A stretch of DNA of 35,659 nucleotides from assembly GCA_044370375.1 (NCBI GenBank), contig JBILVQ010000004.1, positions 1-35,659 on the forward strand, written 5' to 3'. Position numbers and translations under genes: made by a program. Of this stretch, positions 13,791-22,158 are shown one piece after another. The notes beneath the pieces are model-generated. The model worked only from the letters and a program-made list of their open reading frames with translations. It was not told the origin of the DNA and ran no database searches. Source of the stretch: JBILVQ01 sp044370375 (GTDB taxonomy: Bacteria; Bacteroidota; Bacteroidia; UBA4408). Numbering within the stretch: the stretch's first letter is position 1; each line of letters begins with the position of its first letter.

Positions 13791-15896
13791 ATGTTTCCCG
13801 TAACGCTAGAAACATCTATTGAATTCCTGAAGGGTGTTGGTCCGCAACGTGCCGCTGCCCTGAACAAGGATCTCTCCATTTTTACTTTTAATGATTTATT
13901 GAATTACTTTCCTTTCCGATATGTTGATCGAAGTAAGTTTTATTTGGTCTCAGAGTTAAAAGATGAAAGTGCTTATGTACAATTGAGAGGAAGAATAAAC
14001 AGAATTGAATTAACCGGAGACAAAAGGATAAAGAGATTGGTGGCAAGATTTTCTGATTCTTCGGGTCAAATGGAATTGGTCTGGTTTCAGGGTATTAAGT
14101 GGGTAAAGGAATTAATGATAGAGGGCGGTGATTACATTATTTTCGGGAAACCAAAATGGTATAAGGGTAAGTTAACCATGCCACATCCTGAACTCGAAAT
14201 TTTTAATCCCTCACAACCGAACTTGAAAGCTGTTTTGCAGGGGATTTATTATAGTACCGAAAAGTTAAAGAACCTTTCACTCGATAGCAAGGGAATTTCA
14301 AAGTTGCAAAGTAACTTATGGAACATTGTGTCCGGAGATTTGGTCGAAATTTTTGAATCACCATTTCTGAAAACTTTAGGTTTAATGAATCGGCAAGATG
14401 CTTACCGCAATATTCATCAACCTGAAAGCATTCCTCACCTTGAACAAGCAGAAAAGCGATTGAAAATGGAAGAATTGATTTCTCTTCAACTTCGCTTAGG
14501 AAAGGTAAGAAACCAAAGAGTTCAGCAAGTCAAGGGCATCCCCTTTGCTAAGGTAGGTGAAAAATTCAATACTTTTTTCAATGATTTTCTTCCCTACCAA
14601 TTAACCGGGGCCCAAAAAAAAGTTATTCGCGAAATCCGTATCGATGTAGGTTCCGGAAAACAGATGAACCGCCTGTTGCAGGGTGATGTGGGTAGCGGAA
14701 AAACATTGGTTGCCCTTATGATAATGCTAATAGGTGCCGATAACGGCTGCCAGGCTTGTTTAATGGCTCCAACCGAAATTTTAGCCACGCAACATTATAA
14801 GTCCATTACGGAATTGTTGGGCAATATGCCTGTTAAGGTTGGATTGCTAACCGGAAGCTCCAAGAAAGCCGGTCGCAAGGTCTTATTGGAAGAACTGGCC
14901 GCTGGTGAAATAGATATTCTGATTGGAACACATGCCCTCATTGAAGAGGTGGTGAAGTTTAAAAATTTAGGACTTGTTGTCATTGATGAGCAACATCGTT
15001 TTGGTGTGGAGCAACGTTCGAAGTTGTGGAGCAAAGGTGAAAATACACCACATGTTTTGGTGATGACAGCAACACCAATTCCGAGAACCCTGGCCATGAC
15101 ACTTTATGGCGATTTAGAGGTTTCGGTCATTGATGAATTACCGCCGGGCAGAAAACCTATTGTTACTGTTCATCGCTATGAAGACGCTCGTCTTGAAGTT
15201 TTCGAATTTATGAAAACGCAAATTGCTTTAGGCCGACAAGCTTATGTTGTTTATCCTTTGATTGAAGAGTCTGAAAAATTAGATTATAAGGATTTAATGG
15301 ATGGTTATGATAATGTTTCTCGTCATTTTCCAATCCCAAAGTATCAAGTAAGTGTTGTTCATGGGAAAATGAAAGCTGCTGACAAAGACATGGAAATGGA
15401 GCGCTTTGTAAAAGGGACAACCCAAATTATGGTGGCCACCACGGTTATAGAAGTAGGGGTGAATGTTCCTAATGCAACTGTAATGATCATTGAGAGTGCA
15501 GAAAAATTTGGCTTGTCGCAACTTCATCAGTTAAGAGGCAGGGTAGGACGAGGAGGCGATCAGTCCTATTGTATTTTGATGACCTCCCATAAATTATCCC
15601 ATGAGGCAAGAAAAAGAATTAACACGATGGTGAGAACCAACGATGGCTTCGAAATTGCCGATGTTGATCTTGAACTCAGAGGTCCGGGAAGTATCGATGG
15701 TACCAGGCAAAGCGGAATTCTAGAATTGAAGTTAAGCAATCTTTCAAAGGACCAGCAGTTGGTGCAAAAGGCCCGCGAGGTGGCCATTCAAATATTAGAG
15801 GATGATCCCTCTTTATCTTTACCCTACAATCACAACCTTGCCAATTGGATGAAATCCGGTACAAAGGGTGGTATGGATTGGAGCAGAATAAGTTAG
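13791..15896 (+). CDS. recG: ATP-dependent DNA helicase RecG
   Basis: A 701-residue superfamily 2 helicase that remodels stalled replication forks and branch-migrates junctions. Residues about 1-150 hold the N-terminal wedge/OB region (L-L-N-Y-F-P-F-R-Y-V-D-R-S and an OB strand set). The helicase core has Q-G-D-V-G-S-G-K-T (297-305), D-E-Q-H (399-402) within V-I-D-E-Q-H-R-F-G-V-E-Q-R, T-A-T-P-I-P-R-T-L-A-M-T, and the Q-L-R-G-R-V-G-R-G segment near the C-terminus. Length is normal for RecG. The ATG at 13791 lies nine bases after gmk, and aroB begins five bases after the stop, so these are one operon. Confidence 0.96.
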   Translation: MFPVTLETSIEFLKGVGPQRAAALNKDLSIFTFNDLLNYFPFRYVDRSKFYLVSELKDESAYVQLRGRINRIELTGDKRIKRLVARFSDSSGQMELVWFQGIKWVKELMIEGGDYIIFGKPKWYKGKLTMPHPELEIFNPSQPNLKAVLQGIYYSTEKLKNLSLDSKGISKLQSNLWNIVSGDLVEIFESPFLKTLGLMNRQDAYRNIHQPESIPHLEQAEKRLKMEELISLQLRLGKVRNQRVQQVKGIPFAKVGEKFNTFFNDFLPYQLTGAQKKVIREIRIDVGSGKQMNRLLQGDVGSGKTLVALMIMLIGADNGCQACLMAPTEILATQHYKSITELLGNMPVKVGLLTGSSKKAGRKVLLEELAAGEIDILIGTHALIEEVVKFKNLGLVVIDEQHRFGVEQRSKLWSKGENTPHVLVMTATPIPRTLAMTLYGDLEVSVIDELPPGRKPIVTVHRYEDARLEVFEFMKTQIALGRQAYVVYPLIEESEKLDYKDLMDGYDNVSRHFPIPKYQVSVVHGKMKAADKDMEMERFVKGTTQIMVATTVIEVGVNVPNATVMIIESAEKFGLSQLHQLRGRVGRGGDQSYCILMTSHKLSHEARKRINTMVRTNDGFEIADVDLELRGPGSIDGTRQSGILELKLSNLSKDQQLVQKAREVAIQILEDDPSLSLPYNHNLANWMKSGTKGGMDWSRIS

Positions 15897-15901
15897 ATTA
15901 T

Positions 15902-16948
15902 ATGGCCACAAATCATTTTGAATCTAAAGTTGTTTCCGGTCCCGAGGGCTTTAACTATTTAAGGGATTACATTACCCGCAATCAGTTTGAAAGGGTTGTT
16001 GTGGTATTGGATCAAAATACCGAAAAACATTGTTTGCCATCTTTTCTTGAATATTTTTCCTCCGATTTTTTTGCCCATTTCTATGTTTTACCGCAAGGCG
16101 AAAGTGCAAAAACGATGGATTCGGTGTTAGGATTTTTAAGTTTTCTGTCGAATTTGGATACGCCTGTTAATTCACTGTTGATTTCTGTCGGTGGTGGCGC
16201 CATTTCCGATGTTTGCGGCTTTGTTGCCTCCATTTACAAGCGGGGTTTAAAAGTGGCTCATGTTCCTACTTCCCTCATCGGGATGACAGATGCAGCTTAT
16301 GGTGGGAAAACAGGGGTCAATTTCTTGAATGTGAAAAATTTGGTGGGTACTTTTTATTTCCCGGACCTGATTCTCTTACATCATCGTTTTTTAAAAACCC
16401 TACCCAGCGATCATTTACAGTCGGGCTATGGAGAGATGTTAAAGTATGCCTTGCTTATCGGGTCTGATGCCATGGACCAAATTTTATGGATAATCGAACA
16501 GAACCAAATTCCGGAAGATGCTCTGATTCAAAGGTGTCTCGACTATAAAAAGCAAGTGGTGGCGATCGACCCTTTTGATAAGAAAGAAAGATATTTTCTG
16601 AACCTCGGACATACCCTGGGTCACGCGTTTGAATCTGCCTACATGGTCGCTGGAGTGCCGGTTACCCATGGTTGGGCTGTTGCACGCGGAATCTATGTTG
16701 CCTTGTCTGTTTCGGTTGATCTTTGTGGATTTCCTCCAGATACCGCATCAAAAATAAAGGAAATGATTCAACGTAATTTTTCAAATCATCATTTACCTGC
16801 CCTTTCATTGGACTCCTTGCCTGCTTTTCTTAAGCAGGATAAGAAAAACAATGGGAAAGGTCACAGAATGGTTTTGTTAAAGGAAATTGGAGAGCCGTTA
16901 ATTGTCGGTAATATCAGTACAGATTTTATAATGAAAGCGCTTTCTTAA
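15902..16948 (+). CDS. aroB: 3-dehydroquinate synthase
   Basis: A 348-residue enzyme converting DAHP to 3-dehydroquinate in the shikimate pathway. The nucleotide and metal sites are present: V-G-G-G-A-I-S-D (96-103), G-G-K-T-G-V-N (134-140), G-Y-G-E-M-L-K-Y (175-182, with E178), L-G-H-T-L-G-H-A-F-E (235-244, with H237 and H241) and T-H-G-W-A (H256). The start at ATG 15902 gives M-A-T-N-H-F-E and lies five bases after recG. A longer frame to TTG 15845 overlaps recG and adds sequence unrelated to the family. No other aro gene is in the window. Confidence 0.93.
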   Translation: MATNHFESKVVSGPEGFNYLRDYITRNQFERVVVVLDQNTEKHCLPSFLEYFSSDFFAHFYVLPQGESAKTMDSVLGFLSFLSNLDTPVNSLLISVGGGAISDVCGFVASIYKRGLKVAHVPTSLIGMTDAAYGGKTGVNFLNVKNLVGTFYFPDLILLHHRFLKTLPSDHLQSGYGEMLKYALLIGSDAMDQILWIIEQNQIPEDALIQRCLDYKKQVVAIDPFDKKERYFLNLGHTLGHAFESAYMVAGVPVTHGWAVARGIYVALSVSVDLCGFPPDTASKIKEMIQRNFSNHHLPALSLDSLPAFLKQDKKNNGKGHRMVLLKEIGEPLIVGNISTDFIMKALS

Positions 16949-16969
16949 ACCTGTATTTCAAGATTCTGT

Positions 16970-16977
16970 TAATTTTG
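16970..16977 (+). promoter_or_regulatory. -7 box TAATTTTG for pheT
   Basis: Perfect TAnnTTTG, 19 bases before the pheT ATG at 16997 and just after the aroB stop. No clear -33 TTG. It suggests that pheT has its own promoter in addition to any read-through from aroB. Confidence 0.45.
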
Positions 16978-16996
16978 CCAAACTTTTTTCTATCAA

Positions 16997-19423
16997 ATGA
17001 ATATTTCCCTTTCCTGGCTAAAGCACTACATCCAATGCGATTTAGAAGAACAAGAAATTGCTGAATACCTTACCCATTGTGGTCTTGAGGTGGAGGGAAT
17101 TGAGGATTGGGAACAAATTCAAGGCTCCTTGCAAGGGGTAGTTGTTGGTGAAGTATTGGAGGTTACTCAGCATCCCGGTGCCGACCGTTTAAAGTTGACA
17201 AAAGTTAATATTGGCGAAAACCCGCCCTTGTCAATCGTTTGCGGTGCAAGTAATGTAGCGGTTGGTCAAAAGGTTTTGGTGGCAACCGTTGGTAGCATTC
17301 TTTATCCTTCAGTAGGAGATAAAATTGAAATAAAGAAATCAAAAATTCGTGGAGAGGTTTCTGAAGGAATGATTTGTGCTGAAGACGAATTGGGTTTGGG
17401 CAGCGGACATGATGGAATTATGGTGCTGCCACCCGATACACTGGCAGGAACCAGTGCATCCGCTTTTCTTCAGTTGCAGAAAGATCGGGTTTTTAGTATC
17501 GGTCTTACACCGAACAGGATAGATGCGGCCTCTCATTTTGGAGTAGCGCGCGATTTAGCAGCCGTTCTGAGCGGAAAGAGAATATCTCATCAATTAGTGC
17601 GCCCCGACTTTCAGGCAACAGCAGCTGCCTCTGATTTAATGCCATACGCGATCGAGGTTCTTAGCGAGGCCTGCCATCGCTATTCAGGTGTGTTGATAGA
17701 AGGAATCAGCGTTAATGAATCTCCTTCTTGGTTAAAAAACAAATTGCAAAGTATTGGGGTAAAACCAATCAACAACATTGTTGATATTACCAATTTTGTT
17801 TTGCATGAAACCGGACAGCCATTGCATGCTTTTGACGGAAAGAAAATTGAGGGAAACAAAGTTGTGGTTCGTCAGGCAAAACCTGGGGAGACTTTGCTAA
17901 CCCTTGACGGTGTGGAAAGAAAACTCCAATCCACTGATCTTGTAATTTGCGATGGGCATAAGCCTCTTTGTTTGGCCGGAATTTTTGGCGGTAAGGAATC
18001 AGGAATTTCTGCCGTAACAACCAGTGTTTTTCTTGAAAGCGCCTGCTTTGATGCGGTTAGCATTAGGAAATCTTCTCGCCACCATGCCTTGCGTACCGAT
18101 GCTTCATTCAGGTATGAAAGAGGCGCTGATCCTGAAATTACGATGAAAGCTTTATTCCGCGCGGCAAAGCTGATTGTTGAAGTTGCAGGAGGAAAAGTGG
18201 CTTGTGGGTTTACAGATGTTTACCCGAAAGTAATTCAACCAGTTAAGCTAGCAATAAAAGAAAGCTACATCAGCAATTTGGTGGGTCAGGTAATTCCAGC
18301 CCCTATCATTCGTGAGATTTTGCTCTCGTTGGATTTTGAAATTCTCTCCCATGAATCTTCAGTGTTTACGATTGCGGTTCCCACCTATCGTGTTGATGTA
18401 ACCAGGCCCGTTGATGTGGTGGAAGAATTGCTTCGTATTTACGGGTATAACAGGGTTCAGGAACCCGAGTCAATCCGTATTCCTCCAATGAATGGTGCCA
18501 TGGGCTCTGATGAAACCATGGAAGAAAAAACAAGGACTTTCCTTTTGTCTAATGGATTTTTTGAGGCCATGAATTTGTCCCTCACTTCATCTGCCTTTGC
18601 AGAAAAAAATGTTTCTGCCCGATTAACAGAGCCGGTAAAACTGCTAAATCCTCTTAGCAGCGAATTAAGCATGATGCGGCAAACACTTTTGTTTGGTTTA
18701 TTGGGCAACATCGCCTACAATGCCAATCGTCAGCGTCCCGACTTGTCTTTGTTTGAAATTGGAAGAGTTTATGGTCAAAAGGATCAGATGTTTTCAGAAG
18801 ACTTGTTTTTGGGAATGGTGGTTTGCGGAAGAGAAAAAAACGCTGGCTGGAATTGCCCTACAACCCAACAGTCATTTTTCAACCTAAAAGGTATAATGCA
18901 TTCATTGTTTAACTTTCTGGGATTTGCAGGCAAAGTAAATGAACAGGAGCATTCAAGCGATGGGTTTAACCGGCTTCTGAATTTGGTGGTAGATGGAAAT
19001 AGCCTTGGAAAAGTGGGAGAGGTGGCCCCAAAACTTTTGCGAGGTCAGGGCATTGACTTTCCGGTTTATTTTGCAGAAATCAATCTTAGTCAATTAAAGA
19101 AGGCCGAAAAACATTTTACAAGGTTTAAATCCTTGCCTAAATTTCCTGAGGTAAAACGAGATTTGGCCTTGTTGCTTAACAAGTCAATTTCCTATAAAGC
19201 TGTTCGTGATTTGGCCTTTCAAACAGAACCTACTTTGCTGAAAGATGTTAATTTGTTTGATGTTTACGAAGGAAACAAATTACCCGAAGGTAAAAAATCT
19301 TATGCCGTAAGTTTTATTCTTTGCCGCGAAGACTCCACGCTTAATGATAAGCAAATTGAGGCGGTAATGAGTAAATTGATGAAAGTCTTTTCAGAAAAAC
19401 TAGGGGCCGAATTAAGAAATTAA
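16997..19423 (+). CDS. pheT: Phenylalanyl-tRNA synthetase, beta subunit
   Basis: An 808-residue PheT that works with PheS as the alpha2-beta2 enzyme charging tRNA-Phe. It starts M-N-I-S-L-S-W-L-K. Residues about 40-155 form the tRNA-binding OB domain (H-P-G-A-D-R-L, V-C-G-A-S-N-V). B3/B4 follows with S-P-S-W-L-K-N-K-L, N-N-I-V-D-I-T-N-F-V-L-H-E-T-G-Q-P-L-H-A-F-D, and R-H-H-A-L-R-T-D-A-S-F-R-Y-E-R-G. B5 is at about 405-475. The C-terminus is the ferredoxin-fold anticodon-binding domain (P-K-F-P-E-V-K-R-D-L-A-L-L). Length is in the normal range. pheS is not in the window, so the two subunits are unlinked here, which is common in Bacteroidetes. The convergent lipoprotein gene lies only eight bases away. 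Confidence 0.96.
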   Translation: MNISLSWLKHYIQCDLEEQEIAEYLTHCGLEVEGIEDWEQIQGSLQGVVVGEVLEVTQHPGADRLKLTKVNIGENPPLSIVCGASNVAVGQKVLVATVGSILYPSVGDKIEIKKSKIRGEVSEGMICAEDELGLGSGHDGIMVLPPDTLAGTSASAFLQLQKDRVFSIGLTPNRIDAASHFGVARDLAAVLSGKRISHQLVRPDFQATAAASDLMPYAIEVLSEACHRYSGVLIEGISVNESPSWLKNKLQSIGVKPINNIVDITNFVLHETGQPLHAFDGKKIEGNKVVVRQAKPGETLLTLDGVERKLQSTDLVICDGHKPLCLAGIFGGKESGISAVTTSVFLESACFDAVSIRKSSRHHALRTDASFRYERGADPEITMKALFRAAKLIVEVAGGKVACGFTDVYPKVIQPVKLAIKESYISNLVGQVIPAPIIREILLSLDFEILSHESSVFTIAVPTYRVDVTRPVDVVEELLRIYGYNRVQEPESIRIPPMNGAMGSDETMEEKTRTFLLSNGFFEAMNLSLTSSAFAEKNVSARLTEPVKLLNPLSSELSMMRQTLLFGLLGNIAYNANRQRPDLSLFEIGRVYGQKDQMFSEDLFLGMVVCGREKNAGWNCPTTQQSFFNLKGIMHSLFNFLGFAGKVNEQEHSSDGFNRLLNLVVDGNSLGKVGEVAPKLLRGQGIDFPVYFAEINLSQLKKAEKHFTRFKSLPKFPEVKRDLALLLNKSISYKAVRDLAFQTEPTLLKDVNLFDVYEGNKLPEGKKSYAVSFILCREDSTLNDKQIEAVMSKLMKVFSEKLGAELRN

Positions 19424-19431
19424 ATTTGTTT

Positions 19432-19845
19432 TTATTGCTTGGCCAAAGTGGCTGTGCAGTTATCTAGGGTTGAACCACTGCCATCATCGGCCTGATAGCT
19501 AAGATTTATTTTTGTAGCCGTTGAAATGGTGCCACTGCCTGAAACACTAAAGCCTGCAATGCTTTGATTGGGTATGTTTATGTTTTTATCGGTAACCGTT
19601 AGGGTTGCAGTGTGATTGAAGCCAAGGTTATAAAAGTTTTCCATGGTATATCCCGACCCTGATTTTTTGATGTGAATCGTAAAGGTAGAGGTGGAGGATG
19701 GATTCCCTGAAGATTCGGTACAAGACCAGCTACCGGTTAAATCAATGGCAGGTTCTTCTACTTCTTCGGGCTGGCAGGAAACCAGAAGGCCGGAGGCCAG
19801 AATTCCCAAACAAATTAAAACTCGTTGAATTACAGTGCTTTTCAT
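19432..19845 (-). CDS. Small lipoprotein of unknown function
   Basis: A 137-residue putative lipoprotein. The signal peptide ends L-L-V-S-C (Cys24), a good lipobox, and is followed by an acidic patch (Q-P-E-E-V-E-E-P) and then L-T-G-S-W-S-C-T, a start often seen in small lipocalin-like beta-barrels. The rest is Ser/Thr/Gly-rich beta-type sequence with repeated T-x-T-x alternation (T-S-T-F-T-I-H-I, H-T-A-T-L-T-V-T). I do not recognise a specific family. It faces pheT tail-to-tail with eight bases between the stops. A well-formed promoter lies 41 bases upstream, divergent from ppiD. Confidence 0.75.
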   Translation of the reverse strand: MKSTVIQRVLICLGILASGLLVSCQPEEVEEPAIDLTGSWSCTESSGNPSSTSTFTIHIKKSGSGYTMENFYNLGFNHTATLTVTDKNINIPNQSIAGFSVSGSGTISTATKINLSYQADDGSGSTLDNCTATLAKQ

Positions 19846-19886
19846 AAATTAAGGGCTGATTTTCCTTCCTTTCAAATTTCGGACCA

Positions 19887-19914
19887 CAAAGTTATAATTT
19901 CCTAATTCATTCAA
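19887..19914 (-). promoter_or_regulatory. Full Bacteroidetes-type promoter of the lipoprotein gene
   Basis: On the minus strand, TTG (19912-19914), 17 bases of spacer and TAACTTTG (19887-19894) fit both elements of the consensus TTG-N17-23-TAnnTTTG exactly. The box is 41 bases before the ATG at 19845. This is the best two-element promoter in the window. Confidence 0.7.
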
Positions 19915-19920
19915 TTTCTG

Positions 19921-19928
19921 TATATTCG
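19921..19928 (+). promoter_or_regulatory. Possible -7 box TATATTCG for ppiD
   Basis: TATATTCG is the TTCG variant of TAnnTTTG, 33 bases before the ppiD ATG. The divergent lipoprotein promoter has its -33 TTG at 19912-19914, so the two promoters lie almost back to back within about 40 bases. No good -33 is visible for this one. Confidence 0.4.
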
Positions 19929-19961
19929 CGGTCCTAACAAAAAAATAGAGTTTTTTTAGCC

Positions 19962-22058
19962 ATGACGATTTTAACCAAAATCAGGAACAAGTCCGGTTTA
20001 CTTGTAACCATAATCGCAGTAGCCTTGGGGGTATTTATCCTCCAGAGTGCGCTTGAATCAAGGAATAGCTTCTTTGCAGACGAGAGGACAAAGGTTGCAG
20101 AAATCAACGGAAACGAAGTGTCTTACGAAGCCTTTGAAGCAAAAATTGCACAGGCGGAGGAAAATGAAAAAACCCGTACCGGTGGTAAACTTGACGATAA
20201 TATGCGCGAAAATATTCGTCAACAGGTTTGGAATCAGTTCCTTTTGGATAACATCATGAAACCCCGTTACGATAAATTGGGGATAGGGGTGAGTCCAAAA
20301 GAATTGTTTGATATGGTGCAAGGTCCTGATCCTCACCAAAGTGTAAAACAAGCTTTCTCAGATCCGAATACCAACCAGTTTGATCCTAAACAGGTGATCA
20401 CATTTTTGACCAACATGGACAAAGATGAAACTGGCGATACAAAAAATAGATGGATGCTGTTTGAAGTAGCCATCAAAGATGAAAAGGTAGCCTCAAAATA
20501 CACCACCATGGTTAAAAAAGGTCTTTATATTACAAAGGCCGAAGCCAAAAGAGATTATACCTTTAAAAATGAAGGTTTTTCTTTCAGGTTTATTGCCGAC
20601 CGTTACGTTTCAATACCTGACAGCACCATCAAAGTAACGGATGCCGACCTTCAAAAATACTACAGCGAACACAAGTACAAATACACCCAGCAAACAACCA
20701 CAAGAGGAATTGAATATGTTGAGTTTGAGGTATTGCCAAATCAGGATGATAAAGACAAAGCGCTCACCGGCATCAACAGATTGAAAGACGAATTTGCCGC
20801 TGCTCCGGTAGATTCAGATTATGTTAATATTAACTCTGATCAGCGTTTTGTAGATAAATTCCTTCCACGCGCAGCGCTTTCTCCTATAATGGATACTTTG
20901 TTCAATGCTCCGCTTGCAACCGTTATTGGTCCTTACATGGAAGGAAACAGCTACAAAATTTCAAAATTGACAGGAATTAAAATGATGCCGGATAGTGTGA
21001 AGGCTCGTCATATTTTGATTAAACCAATCAATGGTGATATTGCAAAGGCGAAAGCAAAGGCAGATAGTTTGAAAAATCTAGTAAAGGCAGGTCAAAAATT
21101 TGACGTTTTGGCCCAAACCAATTCTGAAGATCCGGGTTCAGCCATTAAAGGTGGTGATCTTGGATGGTTCAAAGAGGGAATGATGGTGAAACCATTTAAC
21201 GATGCTTGTTTTTATGGGAAAGTAGGAGAGTTGGTAACTGTTGAATCGCAATTTGGTGTTCATTTAATTGAATTAATGGCGAAAGGCCCCGAAGCAAAGA
21301 GAATTCAAGTAGGAACTGTTCAGCGGAATATTAACCCAAGCAGTGCTACTTACCAATCCTTCTTCACCAAGGCCAGTGAATTTGCCGGCAAGAATAACAC
21401 CAAAGAATTGTTTGAAAAGGCAATCAAAGAAGGTAAATTTAACAAGCAGAGTGCAATGTTTTTGCGCGACCTCGATCGCACGGTTAATGGAATGGAGAAT
21501 TCCAGAGAACTGGTTAGATGGGCCTACAACGCTGAAAAAGGTGATGTTTCCAAAGTTTTTGAATTAGGTTCAAAATATGTTGTCGCCATCTTGGTAAGTA
21601 TCAAAGAAAAAGGAACGCTTCCTTTAGATGAGGTAAAAGAACAGGTGGAAATAGAAGCCAAGAAAGTGAAGAAAGCTGAGCAAATGATGGCTAAATTGGA
21701 AGCCGGAATGAAAGGATGTACCATGTTGGATCAGGTGGCCGACAAGACCAAATTGGTTGTTGAACCTGCCAATGGTCAGAACTTTGGCAATCCTTCTCTA
21801 CCATCAGCCGGCCGTGAGCCACAACTTTATGGAAGAATTACTTCGCTTAAGAAAGGAGCCCTTTACGGACCTTTTAAAGGTGAAAACGGTGTATATGTTG
21901 TTCAACTGGATGAAAAGGTTCCTGCACCAGAAATAAAGGAATTGAAACCTATCGTAGATCAATTAACTCCATCTTTGGCCGGACGAGTAGACTATGCCAT
22001 GTTTGAGGCCTTGAAAGAAAAATCGGATATCAAAGACAATCGAATCAACTTTTATTAA
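19962..22058 (+). CDS. ppiD: PpiD/SurA-like periplasmic chaperone and peptidyl-prolyl isomerase
   Basis: A 698-residue membrane-anchored parvulin. One N-terminal helix (residues about 12-31, G-L-L-V-T-I-I-A-V-A-L-G-V-F-I) anchors it, with the rest in the periplasm. Residues about 40-190 are the SurA/PpiD chaperone domain (E-I-N-G-N-E-V-S-Y-E-A-F). Residues about 343-440 are the rotamase domain (V-K-A-R-H-I-L-I-K, D-P-G-S-A-I-K-G-G-D-L-G-W-F, F-G-V-H-L-I-E). A further segment (about 500-690) resembles a second, degenerate parvulin-like repeat. It assists folding of outer-membrane and secreted proteins, which suits a T9SS-bearing organism. Its start has M-T-I-L-T-K-I-R, and a strong hairpin terminator follows the stop. 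Confidence 0.9.
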   Translation: MTILTKIRNKSGLLVTIIAVALGVFILQSALESRNSFFADERTKVAEINGNEVSYEAFEAKIAQAEENEKTRTGGKLDDNMRENIRQQVWNQFLLDNIMKPRYDKLGIGVSPKELFDMVQGPDPHQSVKQAFSDPNTNQFDPKQVITFLTNMDKDETGDTKNRWMLFEVAIKDEKVASKYTTMVKKGLYITKAEAKRDYTFKNEGFSFRFIADRYVSIPDSTIKVTDADLQKYYSEHKYKYTQQTTTRGIEYVEFEVLPNQDDKDKALTGINRLKDEFAAAPVDSDYVNINSDQRFVDKFLPRAALSPIMDTLFNAPLATVIGPYMEGNSYKISKLTGIKMMPDSVKARHILIKPINGDIAKAKAKADSLKNLVKAGQKFDVLAQTNSEDPGSAIKGGDLGWFKEGMMVKPFNDACFYGKVGELVTVESQFGVHLIELMAKGPEAKRIQVGTVQRNINPSSATYQSFFTKASEFAGKNNTKELFEKAIKEGKFNKQSAMFLRDLDRTVNGMENSRELVRWAYNAEKGDVSKVFELGSKYVVAILVSIKEKGTLPLDEVKEQVEIEAKKVKKAEQMMAKLEAGMKGCTMLDQVADKTKLVVEPANGQNFGNPSLPSAGREPQLYGRITSLKKGALYGPFKGENGVYVVQLDEKVPAPEIKELKPIVDQLTPSLAGRVDYAMFEALKEKSDIKDNRINFY

Positions 22059-22076
22059 TTGATAGCGGTTGCAATG

Positions 22077-22110
22077 AAAAAGGCGAACAAATTTTGTTCG
22101 CCTTTTTTTT
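22077..22110 (+). terminator. Rho-independent terminator after ppiD
   Basis: Stem GGCGAACA / TGTTCGCC (22082-22089 and 22095-22102) with a short A/T loop, followed by eight T. Five A precede the stem, so it can also serve the convergent rhlE transcript that ends at 22159. Confidence 0.9.
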
Positions 22111-22158
22111 ATTCAAAATTTTAACCGGTGATTGCCTAAAAGGAGAAGCGGCAAAGAA

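Noticed and set aside
15845..15901. Upstream extension of aroB into recG
   Set aside because: It starts at TTG within recG, and AroB homology begins after the ATG at 15902.
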